Origin: Kocuria rosea subsp. polaris
GTDB lineage: Bacteria; Actinomycetota; Actinomycetes; Actinomycetales; Micrococcaceae
Direction of reading: 5' to 3'
Assembly: GCA_023896275.1 (NCBI GenBank)
Contig: MLDA01000005.1
Coordinates: 62,001-126,000, forward strand
Length of the DNA stretch: 64,000 bases
A program made the position numbers and the translations under genes. How positions within the stretch are numbered: position 1 is the first letter of the stretch; every line of letters starts with the position of its first letter. Positions 27,001 to 33,269 of the stretch are shown here, in pieces. The notes below the pieces were generated by a model. That model did no database searches. It had not been told where the DNA came from and saw only the letters and a program-made list of their open reading frames with translations.

Positions 27001-27027
27001 CGGATCGCAGCCCTCGAAAATGCATGA
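21100..27027 (+). CDS. Giant tail tip/fibre protein with FnIII, carbohydrate-binding-like repeats and S74-type C-terminus
   Basis: TTG 21100 follows AGGAGG (21087-21092). The 1,975-residue product has several modules. Residues 1-370 form a tail-hub region. Residues about 390-505 and 505-610 are two FnIII-like domains. Three modules begin with an N-x-G-F-E motif near residues 680 (PNHGFERE), 867 (IANSGFERN) and 1057 (INGGFEAGFD), separated by Ala-rich helices, like carbohydrate-binding jelly rolls. A fibre shaft follows (FEGGEFVGGVFRTPY). Residues 1844-1975, starting SSSASRYKLDQQVMD and ending in a coiled coil, match an S74-type intramolecular chaperone that would cut itself off after trimer folding. 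It should contact the host envelope. Confidence 0.88.
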   Translation: MQTRLVSYAPLGARQGVLPDALESSLVTPLGELPTVQVHYHRAGVNALRLDGLTELGFEFWDGSAWVEPPSCRFLSMSGGFDHLEDTPTRKYAFVGVGWMLRRAKVWEVGALPVDADGKVQFLSATAGTIMATLIQNAQARGWGAGLSIDFNANLDSDGQAWTKIITIAYDLELDLEAILNNLYQQGVCDYRWEGRTLRIFNPDTAMGRDLTTGASPLRLVVADGQTAAPEDWTNEDLLTDALVIGEEGKSWTFENGAASPLGRLERVITQGGVSDEGTASLLADRELLKGSKTRISYTREFVIDGASAVWPLRDYLPGDWVSAQRGTGFERLRTHSLSLTVTADGVKGHAVLGDRLEDLLTKLAKRTKGITGGTSAGGSGARPAPEGPDTRRPSAPAGLVAASNAYLDKDGFVQGVVALDWAHDGLATTGTAIDVDRYQVYFRENVVGAVWTQLLSAQQTEASYSPLPVGTPQLPAEFAFKVRAIAATGYASAFSDQYVAVMEQDTTPPPAPEFRAEDVTTSLRTVTVTWSGKGWDGSAVVDMPLDFKQVTLWQGTSATGPWTLVGSTRSEGLVHQTRTMPLETVWYSLTAIDGSGNESERSDVFDVTPTANVDMGDYFDHMDASEVQIENAGQILLAAGQTLDQKLAEADAEISQSKDRLTDAESELLETFGGLVVPNHGFEREGDAGVSSAAHWEVTSGQAAREDHPEATGGYLMRLSSPTGSDPLARVRTLRSSATAPGTIYSVALRAKRETAGTNTGSTLLRVGIRVRDSNGSTWANIDQTIGGASDLPVGTWVTLRGELTVPSLAVADARYAYFDVAGWGGSGQILIDDVRVTDNSGAIASATAANAEKIAEEAIGKATNIIANSGFERNLESWDGNVPIETGALAYKGERSAFFLSSAAYALSHSSTLIEEGTILDYGVWIRQPSTTAALGRIALQLQGGGGETIADEVDGFANTGTGYKKYSSRYTVTAQDIADGYTEATIRIECFAGNGQFFRADEAHLKDVTDIINAQETADNAAQAASDAQVAADAAQEYAENKLAQVIASGQNLVINGGFEAGFDGWPNGLGTVVLESEIVHNGANSAKLGPRSGNSYVENEWRSSSPSRTYHIEAWFRRDAGTTEGRRCGFVVRRLLTSGTNSVTSTGQVDLSEIPSDGWVKISTQHTIPSSDIEKVRFGPWVETDEGIGLYVDDMIVIDITEAKAALDAAEQALQDAANAQSAAGSAQSTANLALASANGKNSVHRDLDAPSGVGSVEGDVWWQFRDSTWTEVIGEWTWDGTNWQVQKRSHETIASVDIGTLTVIGQSTLADVVAQQIAADSGQFMELDVGQLRAITGTFTEAVLQQLYADMANFKKLTAEHVLIGATNQVVDPENLDADIVAAREAGSSPWVAMPMTNQDIGWRNASSSDSVTNKSLWLTPTGLSGSGDGVEPKHGQIRLQEGDTFHVQMDVNFSGVTAPTHVYMSFFTRYADGTSAYVSARLANPDGTLTAKSGWDTMSGNVTFAAKSGASPVHAAPRFIITNGAEGTGYVWVRHPKIKSRYGAEVIVDGAILARHLTVTEEMWAKIINFDKIKGNQIDSNSLTSDTGFIGDLETNFLTSNRFVGKSFEGGEFVGGVFRTPYTPTGNQWGDDRWIELNEDGLFLFMGSPGGQAGRRFILDARTGDIELIGGSLHAGTIYGADIRSEHDGSGSGGVIMQPGGLYGYDTDGNRMFTLASANGFALADKRIVVGTVAQKKIIVTSPNDGSRRAVWWSDTSDGSVGGSETAGIWIDDSTQVSQPLEMRGKGGGGVIIRQGLNVYSGLVSEARLQIKDTPSTSLGANAHISVGGSIPGTIYLSSSASRYKLDQQVMDLPDELLDIPVKDWIDKAQHDDWQSLADLGVRDEDQQHVFDEALRRIPGMVAEDVEAVDARFAIYGDDGQVEGLAYERLANARTAVLKRQLDEARARVSDLESQMADALERIAALENA

Positions 27028-27031
27028 CCGA

Positions 27032-27061
27032 GCGCGGGGCCACCAGTCGGTGGCCCCGCGC
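27032..27061 (+). terminator. 13-bp hairpin after the tail fibre gene
   Basis: GCGCGGGGCCACC (27032-27044) pairs perfectly with GGTGGCCCCGCGC (27049-27061) around AGTC. No T-run. It separates the tail genes from the lysis genes. Confidence 0.75.
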
Positions 27062-27089
27062 GCACATTTCCTAGCAGAGAGGGGGCCCC

Positions 27090-27572
27090 ATGCCCTCATG
27101 GGTAGAGGATCTGCTCCAACCGGAGCGTCTCTGGCCTGTCGCGATCGTCCTGACCCTGCTGTGGCTGGCCGCCCGATCACTGATCAAGGGCTGGCCGCTG
27201 CTGTCGGCATTCGTTGGGCTGGTCCACACGCTCGTCGGAGACGAAGACACTCCGGGTATAGCGGAGCGGATGGAGGCGCAGAGCCGCACGCTGAGCACGA
27301 TGGGCGAGAAGCTCGAGGCCGTCCGCGCCCAAGTCCAGAACTCGCACCACACGAACATGCGCGACGACATCGACGGGCTCACGAAGACCGTTGACGGGCT
27401 CACCGAGACCGTCGAGGAGGTCGTCAGTGCGGTGCGTCAGCAGCAGAACGACTTCGCTGTGCACGTGGCGATCGCTAAAGACTCCGACCGCAGGCAAGCC
27501 GAGACAGCGGAGAAGGTTTCCCGACTGGCGGCCAGATGGGCCGACGACGGCGCCCCGCGGCCCCGCGCTTGA
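27090..27572 (+). CDS. DUF2746-like membrane protein of the lysis region
   Basis: AGAGAGGGGG precedes ATG 27090. The 160-residue product has one N-terminal membrane helix (WPVAIVLTLLWLAARSLI), then a coiled-coil (EKLEAVRAQVQNSHHTNMRD; DGLTKTVDGLTETVEEVVSA). This pattern, with the QNSHHTN core, is that of the DUF2746 family encoded near lysis genes in many actinophages. A role in holin-like lysis or at the tail-lysis boundary is suggested by position only. Confidence 0.75.
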   Translation: MPSWVEDLLQPERLWPVAIVLTLLWLAARSLIKGWPLLSAFVGLVHTLVGDEDTPGIAERMEAQSRTLSTMGEKLEAVRAQVQNSHHTNMRDDIDGLTKTVDGLTETVEEVVSAVRQQQNDFAVHVAIAKDSDRRQAETAEKVSRLAARWADDGAPRPRA

Positions 27573-27585
27573 CCTTCAAACACTC

Positions 27586-27617
27586 AAAGCCCTTGACCAT
27601 GCGGTCGGGGCTTTTCT
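27586..27617 (+). terminator. Rho-independent terminator before the endolysin gene
   Basis: AAAGCCC (27586-27592) pairs with GGGCTTT (27608-27614), with an inner GACC/GGTC stem around ATGC, followed by T-rich TTTTCTT. It lies just upstream of the endolysin ribosome site, so late lysis expression may depend on read-through or a local promoter. Confidence 0.72.
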
Positions 27618-27636
27618 TATGCCCGAGGAGGCAGAC

Positions 27637-28620
27637 ATGAGCACAGGATTCATCCTGCTCGACACCCCGAACCCGAACTATCCGCAGTGCCGTCGCACCC
27701 GCCGCAACGGGGCCAGGCCGACCGGCACGTGTGTGGTCCACACGGCGGAGAACTTCGTCGACCTGATCGGCGAGGACTCCGGCGCCGAGACCGTCGCCCG
27801 ATTCATCGCCACCCGGTCTACGCCGGGCAGCTACCACTTCCTCTGCGACTCCGACTCGCTGATCTTCATGGCGCCGGCCAGCTACGAGACGTGGCACGAC
27901 ACCGCCACCAACAACTTCAGCTACGGCGGCTCGATGGCCGTGCGGGCCGGCGAGTGGCACCGCATCCCCAAGGAACGTCGGGAGCGCATCGTCAAGAACT
28001 GCGCCGCGGGCTTCGCGTCCTACGCCGAGTGGCTCAAAGAGACGTACGGGATCACGATCCCGGCCAAGCGCATCACCCGCGCCCAGGCGCACCGCGGCGA
28101 GCCTGGGTTGCTCGGGCACGGCGACTCGGACCCGGGCCGTCGCACGGACCCCGGCGCCGCATTCGACTGGGATCTCTTCCTGGACGAATTCGCGCGCCTC
28201 ACCGGGCAGGGCGGCAGCAAGCCGACGGTCAAGCCGGCCGGAAAGCCCACGCCGTCGAAGCCCGCGACGTCGTCCGGGCAGCCGACGGACTACGCCGACC
28301 TCGCCGTCGACGGGAAGCTCGGGCCGAAGACGATCTCGGCGTTGCAGATCGTCATGCGCGCAATCGGGACGTACTCGCGCGCCGTCGATGGCGACTTCGG
28401 CCGGCACACGGTCATCGCCGTGCAGCGGTGGCTCCGCAGTCGCGGCTTCTACAAGCGTGCGATCGATGGGCACTTCGGCAAGCACACCGCGATGGCCCTG
28501 CAGCGGTTCCTGCGCAGCAAGGGCCTCTATCCGGCTGCCCGCTGGCTGATCGACGGCGACCTCGGCCCGGCCACGGTCCGCGCACTCCAGACGTACCTCA
28601 ATCGAAACAACGGGCGCTAG
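27637..28620 (+). CDS. Endolysin: N-acetylmuramoyl-L-alanine amidase with peptidoglycan-binding repeats
   Basis: GAGGAGG (27625-27631) decides ATG 27637; ATG 27619 in frame lacks a site. The 327-residue product has an Amidase_2 domain (residues 1-185) with GTCVVHTAEN for the first zinc histidine, GSYHFLCDSD, and RAQAHRGEPG plus HGDSDPGRRTDPG at the far end of the site. A Pro/Lys/Thr linker (205-230) leads to about three peptidoglycan-binding repeats (LAVDGKLGPKTISALQ; VDGDFGRHTVIAVQRWL; IDGHFGKHTAMALQRFL). It has no signal peptide, so it needs a holin. Its stop overlaps the minus-strand HNH gene by four bases. Confidence 0.93.
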   Translation: MSTGFILLDTPNPNYPQCRRTRRNGARPTGTCVVHTAENFVDLIGEDSGAETVARFIATRSTPGSYHFLCDSDSLIFMAPASYETWHDTATNNFSYGGSMAVRAGEWHRIPKERRERIVKNCAAGFASYAEWLKETYGITIPAKRITRAQAHRGEPGLLGHGDSDPGRRTDPGAAFDWDLFLDEFARLTGQGGSKPTVKPAGKPTPSKPATSSGQPTDYADLAVDGKLGPKTISALQIVMRAIGTYSRAVDGDFGRHTVIAVQRWLRSRGFYKRAIDGHFGKHTAMALQRFLRSKGLYPAARWLIDGDLGPATVRALQTYLNRNNGR

Positions 28621-29210
28621 CGGCCATCGCTGTGGCTGAACAATTCAAATCGTTTAGCCACAGCGGCCGCTTCGGCCTCTGCCAGATCCTCAAAGAGCCC
28701 GACATAAGAGCTGTTCCCGTTATGACTCACGTGAACCTGCCATTTCTTGGCTCGCTTATGCCACGAAACGCCGCGTACCCCCGACTTGCTCGTCGATGGC
28801 GCAGACCTTCGATTCTCCAAGTTCTGTTTGTGGGTAATCGCCCGGAGATGATCCGGGTTTACGCAAGACGGATTGTGGCATGTGTGGTCGATGTCCATGC
28901 CGTCCGGAACTGCGCCGCCTGTGGCTTTCTCGTAGGCGATTCGGTGCGCCCTTCGGCGAACCCTCTTGCCATCAACATGTACCCAGAGCTGGCCATACCC
29001 ACAGGACAGGCTGCCAACCCAAATATGGCAATCGCCAGACCTGTCGGTATAGAACTCGAACCGTTCGTCTGCAGTCATGTTCTTCGTATTGACCCGAAGA
29101 GGCTTGAGCTCTTGACCCCGCGACTTCTGGTACAGGTGGCCGGTGCACAGACCACCTGAGGCTGGCCTATTCGAGCATCCCTCGTAAATGCAATCCGAAT
29201 TCATAACCAT
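28617..29210 (-). CDS. Free-standing HNH homing endonuclease with AP2-type DNA-binding domain
   Basis: The 197-residue product has an N-terminal Cys/His cluster (CIYEGCSNRPASGGLCTGH), an HNH core (residues 75-130: RRAHRIAYEKATGG, DIDHTCHNPSCVNPDHLR, KQNLENRR) and a C-terminal AP2-like domain (residues 140-190: SGVRGVSWHKRAKKWQVHVS, YVGLFEDLAEAEAA). This pairing is typical of phage homing endonucleases. It lies on the opposite strand between endolysin and holin, and its DNA looks visibly less GC-rich than the flanking genes, suggesting recent transfer. It is flanked by intact genes, so it is a free-standing insertion and not an intron. Confidence 0.92.
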   Translation of the reverse strand: MVMNSDCIYEGCSNRPASGGLCTGHLYQKSRGQELKPLRVNTKNMTADERFEFYTDRSGDCHIWVGSLSCGYGQLWVHVDGKRVRRRAHRIAYEKATGGAVPDGMDIDHTCHNPSCVNPDHLRAITHKQNLENRRSAPSTSKSGVRGVSWHKRAKKWQVHVSHNGNSSYVGLFEDLAEAEAAAVAKRFELFSHSDGR

Positions 29211-29256
29211 AATTCCAGCGTATCACTTGGAGTTCAAAACTAAGGAGAAAACAGCC

Positions 29257-29571
29257 ATGCTCACCAGCATCCTCCGCACGATCGTCCCCACCCTCTGGGG
29301 TGGTCTCATCACCTGGCTGATCGGCGCCCTGCCGGTCCTGGCCCCACTCAGGGCGGATCTGCTCGCGTACGGCGACCTGCTCGTACCGGCACTGGCCTCG
29401 ATCATCATCGGCGCATGGTACGCGCTCTGGCGCTGGGCGGAACCACGCCTGCCGGCATGGCTGACCCGCATCGTCCTCGGCTCGAATCAAGCTCCCGTCT
29501 ACGACAGCCCGGTCACGTCCGGTGAAGTCGATCAGACTGCCCCCGAGCAGCGCTACGGACCAGCCAGTTAG
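29257..29571 (+). CDS. Holin-like membrane protein
   Basis: AAGGAG (29242-29247) supports ATG 29257; an in-frame ATG at 29188 would read through the homing gene 5' end. The 104-residue product has two predicted membrane helices (LWGGLITWLIGALPVLAPL, residues 13-31; LLVPALASIIIGAWYALW, 41-58) and a polar C-terminus. Size and topology are those of small phage holins acting with the nearby endolysin. Confidence 0.8.
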   Translation: MLTSILRTIVPTLWGGLITWLIGALPVLAPLRADLLAYGDLLVPALASIIIGAWYALWRWAEPRLPAWLTRIVLGSNQAPVYDSPVTSGEVDQTAPEQRYGPAS

Positions 29572-29653
29572 CCCCCAGCGCCGCGGCTGGGCGACGACCG
29601 CGGCACCGCCGGACCCTCGGAGCCTGCAGCACCCCGAGGGCCTGGCCCACGTA

Positions 29654-29692
29654 GAATCCGCCCCCAACCTCTCGCGAGGTGGGGGCGGATTC
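29654..29692. terminator. Long hairpin terminator after the lysis cassette
   Basis: GAATCCGCCCCC (29654-29665) plus AACCTC pairs with GAGGTGGGGGCGGATTC, loop TCGC, with one bulged A, about 17 bp. It marks the end of the phage late operon. Confidence 0.82.
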
Positions 29693-29710
29693 GTGCGGTA
29701 ACGCCCCAGC

Positions 29711-29725
29711 TAGAATTTGCTGTCA
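29711..29725 (+). promoter_or_regulatory. -10-like element giving a possibly leaderless start
   Basis: TAGAAT (29711-29716) lies 8 bases before ATG 29725, and no Shine-Dalgarno is visible between, so a transcript would begin at or next to the start codon. No good -35 is seen. Confidence 0.4.
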
Positions 29726-30456
29726 TGATCTACCGCGACCAGAAGCCGCCGCTAGAGTACGGGCCACCGCGCCGGTATCTGGCGTGCTTGGTGTGCGCTG
29801 GCCGGATCGAGGACGGGGCCGAGCCGGTGTGCTCGGATGCCTGCTGGGTGGCCGTCCGAGAGCACGTCGCGGTAGACGCGCTGCCGGACGGGCTGAATCG
29901 GAATGAGCAGCTGGTCTGGCTGGTCGAGGCCGGGCGGCGCCTGGCGTGGGTGAGCGCCTGGTATGGGCTCTCACCGGGAACGGTGAAGAATATCGCGCGC
30001 GGCATCGACCGCCCCGAGCCTCGCCCGCGTCATGGCCGGCGCGGCACGGGGGAGGGGTGGCTGGACAAGCCAGCGCCCGGTGCGAAGAAGCCGAAGCGGC
30101 GTGCAACCAAGGCCGCGCCGTCCCGTCGGCGCGTGCAGTGCGTCGTCTGCGCCGAGGACGTCCACGTCGACGAGAGCGCGACTCGCACCGTCCGGGCCGT
30201 CTGCTCCGAGCAATGCGACCAGGCGCTGCGTCACCGGCTCGGTATCGACGATCTGCCCAACGACGCCACTCGGGACGAGGTAATTGTCGCGCTCGTCGCC
30301 GCCGGCCGGGCCCGCCGTGACGTAGCTGCCTGGTACAGCCTCAGCCTCTCCCGCATCAACATGATCGTCCATGCCGACCCCGCCACCCGGCCCGAAGCCC
30401 GAGGCGACACCGGCAGCTCCGCCCAATCCCGCACACGAGGCTGGCTCAACCCCTAG
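29725..30456 (+). CDS. Duplicated zinc-finger plus helix-turn-helix protein at the prophage edge
   Basis: I do not recognise the family. The 243-residue product is an internal duplication. Repeat 1 (residues about 20-90) has CLVCAGRI, CSDACW, then VDALPDGLNRNEQLVWLVEA and SAWYGLSPGTVKNIARG. Repeat 2 (about 138-210) has CVVCAEDV, CSEQCDQ, then IDDLPNDATRDEVIVALVAA and AAWYSLSLSRINMIVHA. Each repeat would be a four-cysteine zinc site followed by an HTH. A basic linker (GAKKPKRRATKAAPSRRR) joins them. It lies after the late terminator with its own -10-like element, so it is probably an independent DNA-binding regulator, perhaps expressed in the lysogen. Whether phage or host is uncertain. Confidence 0.65.
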   Translation: MIYRDQKPPLEYGPPRRYLACLVCAGRIEDGAEPVCSDACWVAVREHVAVDALPDGLNRNEQLVWLVEAGRRLAWVSAWYGLSPGTVKNIARGIDRPEPRPRHGRRGTGEGWLDKPAPGAKKPKRRATKAAPSRRRVQCVVCAEDVHVDESATRTVRAVCSEQCDQALRHRLGIDDLPNDATRDEVIVALVAAGRARRDVAAWYSLSLSRINMIVHADPATRPEARGDTGSSAQSRTRGWLNP

Positions 30457-30518
30457 CCGCTCCCCCGGCCCGAACCAGGCCCGGAATCTCGCGGTGCGAA
30501 TAGGTACCACTCATATTG

Positions 30519-30617
30519 ATGTCCGCCGTGCTGGTTGCTGCGCTTCTGGCCATTGCGGGGCCGCGACTGAGCGAGCTGTTCGAGCAGGCAATCAACCGGG
30601 TCTCCGGTCTCGGCTAG
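30519..30617 (+). pseudogene. Flp pilin 3' remnant (probable prophage junction)
   Basis: A 32-codon frame, MSAVLVAALLAIAGPRLSEL followed by FEQAINRVSGLG, resembles the C-terminal hydrophobic helix and tail of Flp/Fap pilins. The expected pilin 5' half with the processing motif is absent; a TAG at 30501-30503 closes the frame upstream. It sits directly before the TadE genes, where flp normally lies. Most likely phage integration replaced the 5' part; the small open frame may or may not be translated. Confidence 0.5.
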
Positions 30618-30637
30618 AGACACGGAACCAACCGAAC

Positions 30638-31069
30638 ATGACGACCTTCACCGAGGACGGGGAGCGGATACATGAGACCCGGCACAGCCGCGCCCGGGCA
30701 ACCGGTGAGTCCGGAGCCGCCGTCGCCGAATTCGTCATGGTCGTAGCACTCCTGACGGCCGTCTTCATCTCAGTGCTCCAGCTCGCGCTTGTCTTGCACG
30801 TGCGTAACACCCTCATGGACGCCGCCGCCGCCGGAGCGCGTTACGGCGCGCTGGCGGACCGCACGGCCGAAGACGGGGCACAACGCGCCCGGTCGATCGT
30901 CTCCGAGTCGCTCTCCCCGAGCTTCGCCAAGAACGTTTCGGCGCAGACATTCCGGGTTGCCGACGCCCAGGGCGTTCGGATCGTGATCGAAACCGGCTTC
31001 CCGCTCATGGGTTTCCTTCCCGTGGCCGGCGACCTGACGGTCAGCGGCGAGGCGCTCGGCTATGACTGA
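30638..31069 (+). CDS. TadE-family pilus assembly protein
   Basis: The 143-residue product has the TadE pattern: a short cytosolic N-terminus, ESGAAVAEFVMVVALLTAVF with the Glu of the TadE/pilin-like motif, a transmembrane helix to about residue 55, then MDAAAAGARYGALADRTAED. Such minor pseudopilins belong to the Tad (type IVc) pilus. It overlaps the second TadE-like gene by eight bases. The secretion ATPase and platform genes that should accompany it are not in the window. Confidence 0.82.
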   Translation: MTTFTEDGERIHETRHSRARATGESGAAVAEFVMVVALLTAVFISVLQLALVLHVRNTLMDAAAAGARYGALADRTAEDGAQRARSIVSESLSPSFAKNVSAQTFRVADAQGVRIVIETGFPLMGFLPVAGDLTVSGEALGYD

Positions 31070-31565
31070 ACCTCGGAGCATTCGTCCGGTCAGGCAAACG
31101 CGACGGGTGGCCGCCGTGGCGCGGCTGAAATCCCACGTCACCCGCGCCCGCCGTGCCGTGGGCTCAGAGGAATCCGGATCCGCCGTCATCGAGTTCGTCA
31201 TGCTCGGGGTTGTGCTTCTGGTCCCGCTGGTCTACCTGATTCTTGCGGCCGGGCAGATTCAGGCCGCCAGCTATGCGGCGGTCGGAGCAGCCGATCACGC
31301 CGCCCATGCCTTCGCCAATGCTCCGGACGAGTCCAGCGGGGCAGCTCGGGCACGAGACGCCGCGACCCGGGCCAGCCAGAACATGGGGATCTCCGCGGAC
31401 GCGACCGCGTTCGACTACTCGTGCGCGCCCGGTTGCATGCAACACGATGGGACGGTGACCGTCGTCGTGACCATCTCCATCGAGTTGCCGCTGATGCCGC
31501 CAGGTCTCGACGCGGCGGTCGGGTCGGTCAACGCGGAAGCGACGCGCATCTTCGGGGGGCTGTGA
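31062..31565 (+). CDS. Second TadE-like pilus protein
   Basis: The 167-residue product has a basic N-terminus, then EESGSAVIEFVMLGVVLLVP, one membrane helix, and the segment AASYAAVGAADHAAHAFANA typical of the family. Two cysteines in the C-terminal part (CAPGC) may form a disulfide outside the cell. It overlaps its neighbours on both sides (ATGA with the next gene). Confidence 0.78.
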   Translation: MTEPRSIRPVRQTRRVAAVARLKSHVTRARRAVGSEESGSAVIEFVMLGVVLLVPLVYLILAAGQIQAASYAAVGAADHAAHAFANAPDESSGAARARDAATRASQNMGISADATAFDYSCAPGCMQHDGTVTVVVTISIELPLMPPGLDAAVGSVNAEATRIFGGL

Positions 31566-32026
31566 TGACGGCTCCTGACCCCCGTGCCCGGGCCAGCCTC
31601 CGGGCGCGGGTCGACGATGAGGACGGGCAGTCGATGATCCTGATCATCGGCTACGTCGTCATCGCGCTGCTGGCCATCAGCGCGATGCTGGCGGCGACCG
31701 GCGTCAACCTCGAAGCCCGCCGGCTGCAGTCCGTTGCCGACGGTGTGGCCGACGCGGCCGCCAACGGGGCTTCCTTCGGTGAGAATGCGGGCGTTGGACT
31801 GACTGACAGTTCGGTCAGGGCTCGCAGCGAGACTCATCTGGGCCGGACGAACGCCCATGCCCGTTTCCAGTCGCTAAACCTCGCCGGTGCCTGGGCGGCC
31901 GCGGACGGGGGAACCGCCTACGTGGTCCTCGAGGCGCGAGTCGACCCGCCGATTGTCGGCTGGTTCGTGCCTAGCGGCATACCGATCCGGGTCGAATCCG
32001 ACGCTCGGTCCGCTGTGAATCAATGA
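31565..32026 (+). CDS. TadG-like pilus assembly protein
   Basis: ATG 31565 overlaps the previous stop by one base. The 153-residue product has EDGQSMILIIGYVVIALLAI (residues 18-37) and RRLQSVADGVADAAANGAS, the signature of TadG-type N-terminal domains (Tad-like helix plus D-A-A-A segment). It is shorter than TadG proteins with a von Willebrand domain. It closes the pilus cluster; prfB follows. Confidence 0.78.
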   Translation: MTAPDPRARASLRARVDDEDGQSMILIIGYVVIALLAISAMLAATGVNLEARRLQSVADGVADAAANGASFGENAGVGLTDSSVRARSETHLGRTNAHARFQSLNLAGAWAAADGGTAYVVLEARVDPPIVGWFVPSGIPIRVESDARSAVNQ

Positions 32027-32028
32027 CG

Positions 32029-32044
32029 TAGGCTTGGTGCACCA
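32029..32044 (+). promoter_or_regulatory. -10-like element before prfB, possible leaderless start
   Basis: TAGGCT (32029-32034) ends 9 bases before ATG 32044, with no Shine-Dalgarno between. No -35 was recognised. Confidence 0.35.
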
Positions 32045-33159
32045 TGGCTACAACTGATTTTTCCGAAGACATCCGCGCCCTTCGCGCGACGTACGCCTCC
32101 ATTGAAGCGGTCAGTGACATTGAGGGGATCCGGGCTGACGTCGCAGACCTGTCCGAGCAGGCCGGCGCACCGGACCTCTGGGAGGATCCAGCGGAGGCGC
32201 AGAAGGTCACCTCCCGGCTCTCCCACCGGCAGGCCGAGCTCAAACGTCTGGAGAGCATCGTCTCGCGCATCGAGGATCTCGAAGTCATGGTCGAGCTGGC
32301 AGCTGACGAAGACGACGCCGACATGCTCGCCGACGCCGACCGGGAGCTCGTCAGCCTGCACAAGGCGTTGCAGGACCTCGAGGTCATCACGCTGCTCTCG
32401 GGCGAGTATGACGAGCGCTCCGCCGTCGTCACCATCCGTTCCGGTGCCGGTGGCGACGACGCCACGGACTTCGCCGAGATGCTGCTCCGAATGTATCTTC
32501 GCTGGGCGGAACGCCAGGGTTACGCCACCAAGGTCATGGACACGTCCTACGCGGAGGGCGCGGGTATCAAGTCGGCTACGTTCGAGGTCGAGGCGCCCTA
32601 CGCCTACGGGACCCTCTCCGTCGAGGCCGGCACCCATCGGCTCGCTAGGATCAGCCCGTTCGGCTCGGCCGACAAGCGGCAGACGAGCTTCGCCGCCGTC
32701 GAGGTCATTCCGCTGATGGAGGAGGCGCAGGGGGTCGAGATCCCCGAGAACGACATCCGGATCGATGTCTTCCGCTCCTCCGGCCCCGGCGGCCAGTCGG
32801 TCAACACGACCGACTCCGCAGTGCGGCTGACGCACCTGCCGACGGGCATCGTCGTCTCGATGCAGAACGAGAAGTCACAGATCCAGAACCGGGCGGCGGC
32901 CATGCGCGTGCTGCAGACGCGCCTACTGTTGCTGCAGCGCGAGGAAGCGGCGGCGAAGAAGAAGGAACTCGCCGGCAACATGACGGCGAGCTGGGGCGAT
33001 CAAATCCGTTCTTACTTCCTCTACGGCCAGCAGCTGGTGAAGGACCTGCGCACCGGTCACGAGGAGACGCAGCCGGACGCCGTGTTCGACGGCGCTATTT
33101 CGGGCTTCATCGACGCCGGGATTCGGTGGCGCGCGGGACAGCGTTCGCAAGCCCGGTAG
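32044..33159 (+). CDS. prfB: Peptide chain release factor 2
   Basis: The 371-residue product terminates translation at UGA and UAA. It has the RF2 anticodon-like motif SPF ([16 protein letters not shown], about residue 205) and the GGQ motif ([20 protein letters not shown], about 244-263). Unlike E. coli prfB, the frame is continuous with no in-frame TGA, so there is no programmed autoregulatory frameshift. It follows the tad genes by 17 bases. Confidence 0.97.
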   Translation: MATTDFSEDIRALRATYASIEAVSDIEGIRADVADLSEQAGAPDLWEDPAEAQKVTSRLSHRQAELKRLESIVSRIEDLEVMVELAADEDDADMLADADRELVSLHKALQDLEVITLLSGEYDERSAVVTIRSGAGGDDATDFAEMLLRMYLRWAERQGYATKVMDTSYAEGAGIKSATFEVEAPYAYGTLSVEAGTHRLARISPFGSADKRQTSFAAVEVIPLMEEAQGVEIPENDIRIDVFRSSGPGGQSVNTTDSAVRLTHLPTGIVVSMQNEKSQIQNRAAAMRVLQTRLLLLQREEAAAKKKELAGNMTASWGDQIRSYFLYGQQLVKDLRTGHEETQPDAVFDGAISGFIDAGIRWRAGQRSQAR

Positions 33160-33178
33160 CGTTGGCGCCCGCCGGGAA

Positions 33179-33219
33179 TGTTAGTGACCCTTAACATCGT
33201 CCTCAATTGTGGTTAGGAT
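33179..33219 (+). promoter_or_regulatory. scoAB promoter with overlapping inverted repeat
   Basis: -35 TTAACA (33191-33196), 17-base spacer, -10 TAGGAT (33214-33219). The inverted repeat TGTTA-N8-TAACA (33179-33196) ends on the -35, so a regulator bound there would act on this promoter. Its identity is unknown. Confidence 0.6.
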
Positions 33220-33269
33220 CAAAGCGACGCGGCAACGAGGCCGCGTTTCTGATTCGTGCTGGAGGGTCG

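Larger units (their letters stand above)
1..30510. mobile_element. Prophage (right-hand part; left end lies outside the window)
   Basis: Contiguous phage genes run from the first base to about 30.5 kb, almost all on the plus strand and in siphovirus order: early DNA-metabolism genes, terminase, portal, capsid, connectors, tail, lysis. Gene overlaps of ATGA or GTGA type are frequent. No integrase, excisionase or immunity repressor is present, so these should lie left of base 1. The right boundary is placed between the stop of the last phage-like gene (30,456) and the Flp-like remnant (30,519); the att core was not identified because the left end is not visible. The structural module looks complete; the only doubt about integrity is the divided large terminase. 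Confidence 0.93.

Noticed and set aside
1-30510. Integrase, excisionase or immunity repressor
   Set aside because: No such genes were found in any frame; they must lie left of the window if the prophage is complete.
32044-32200. RF2 programmed frameshift as in E. coli
   Set aside because: The frame is continuous and has no in-frame TGA near codon 26.
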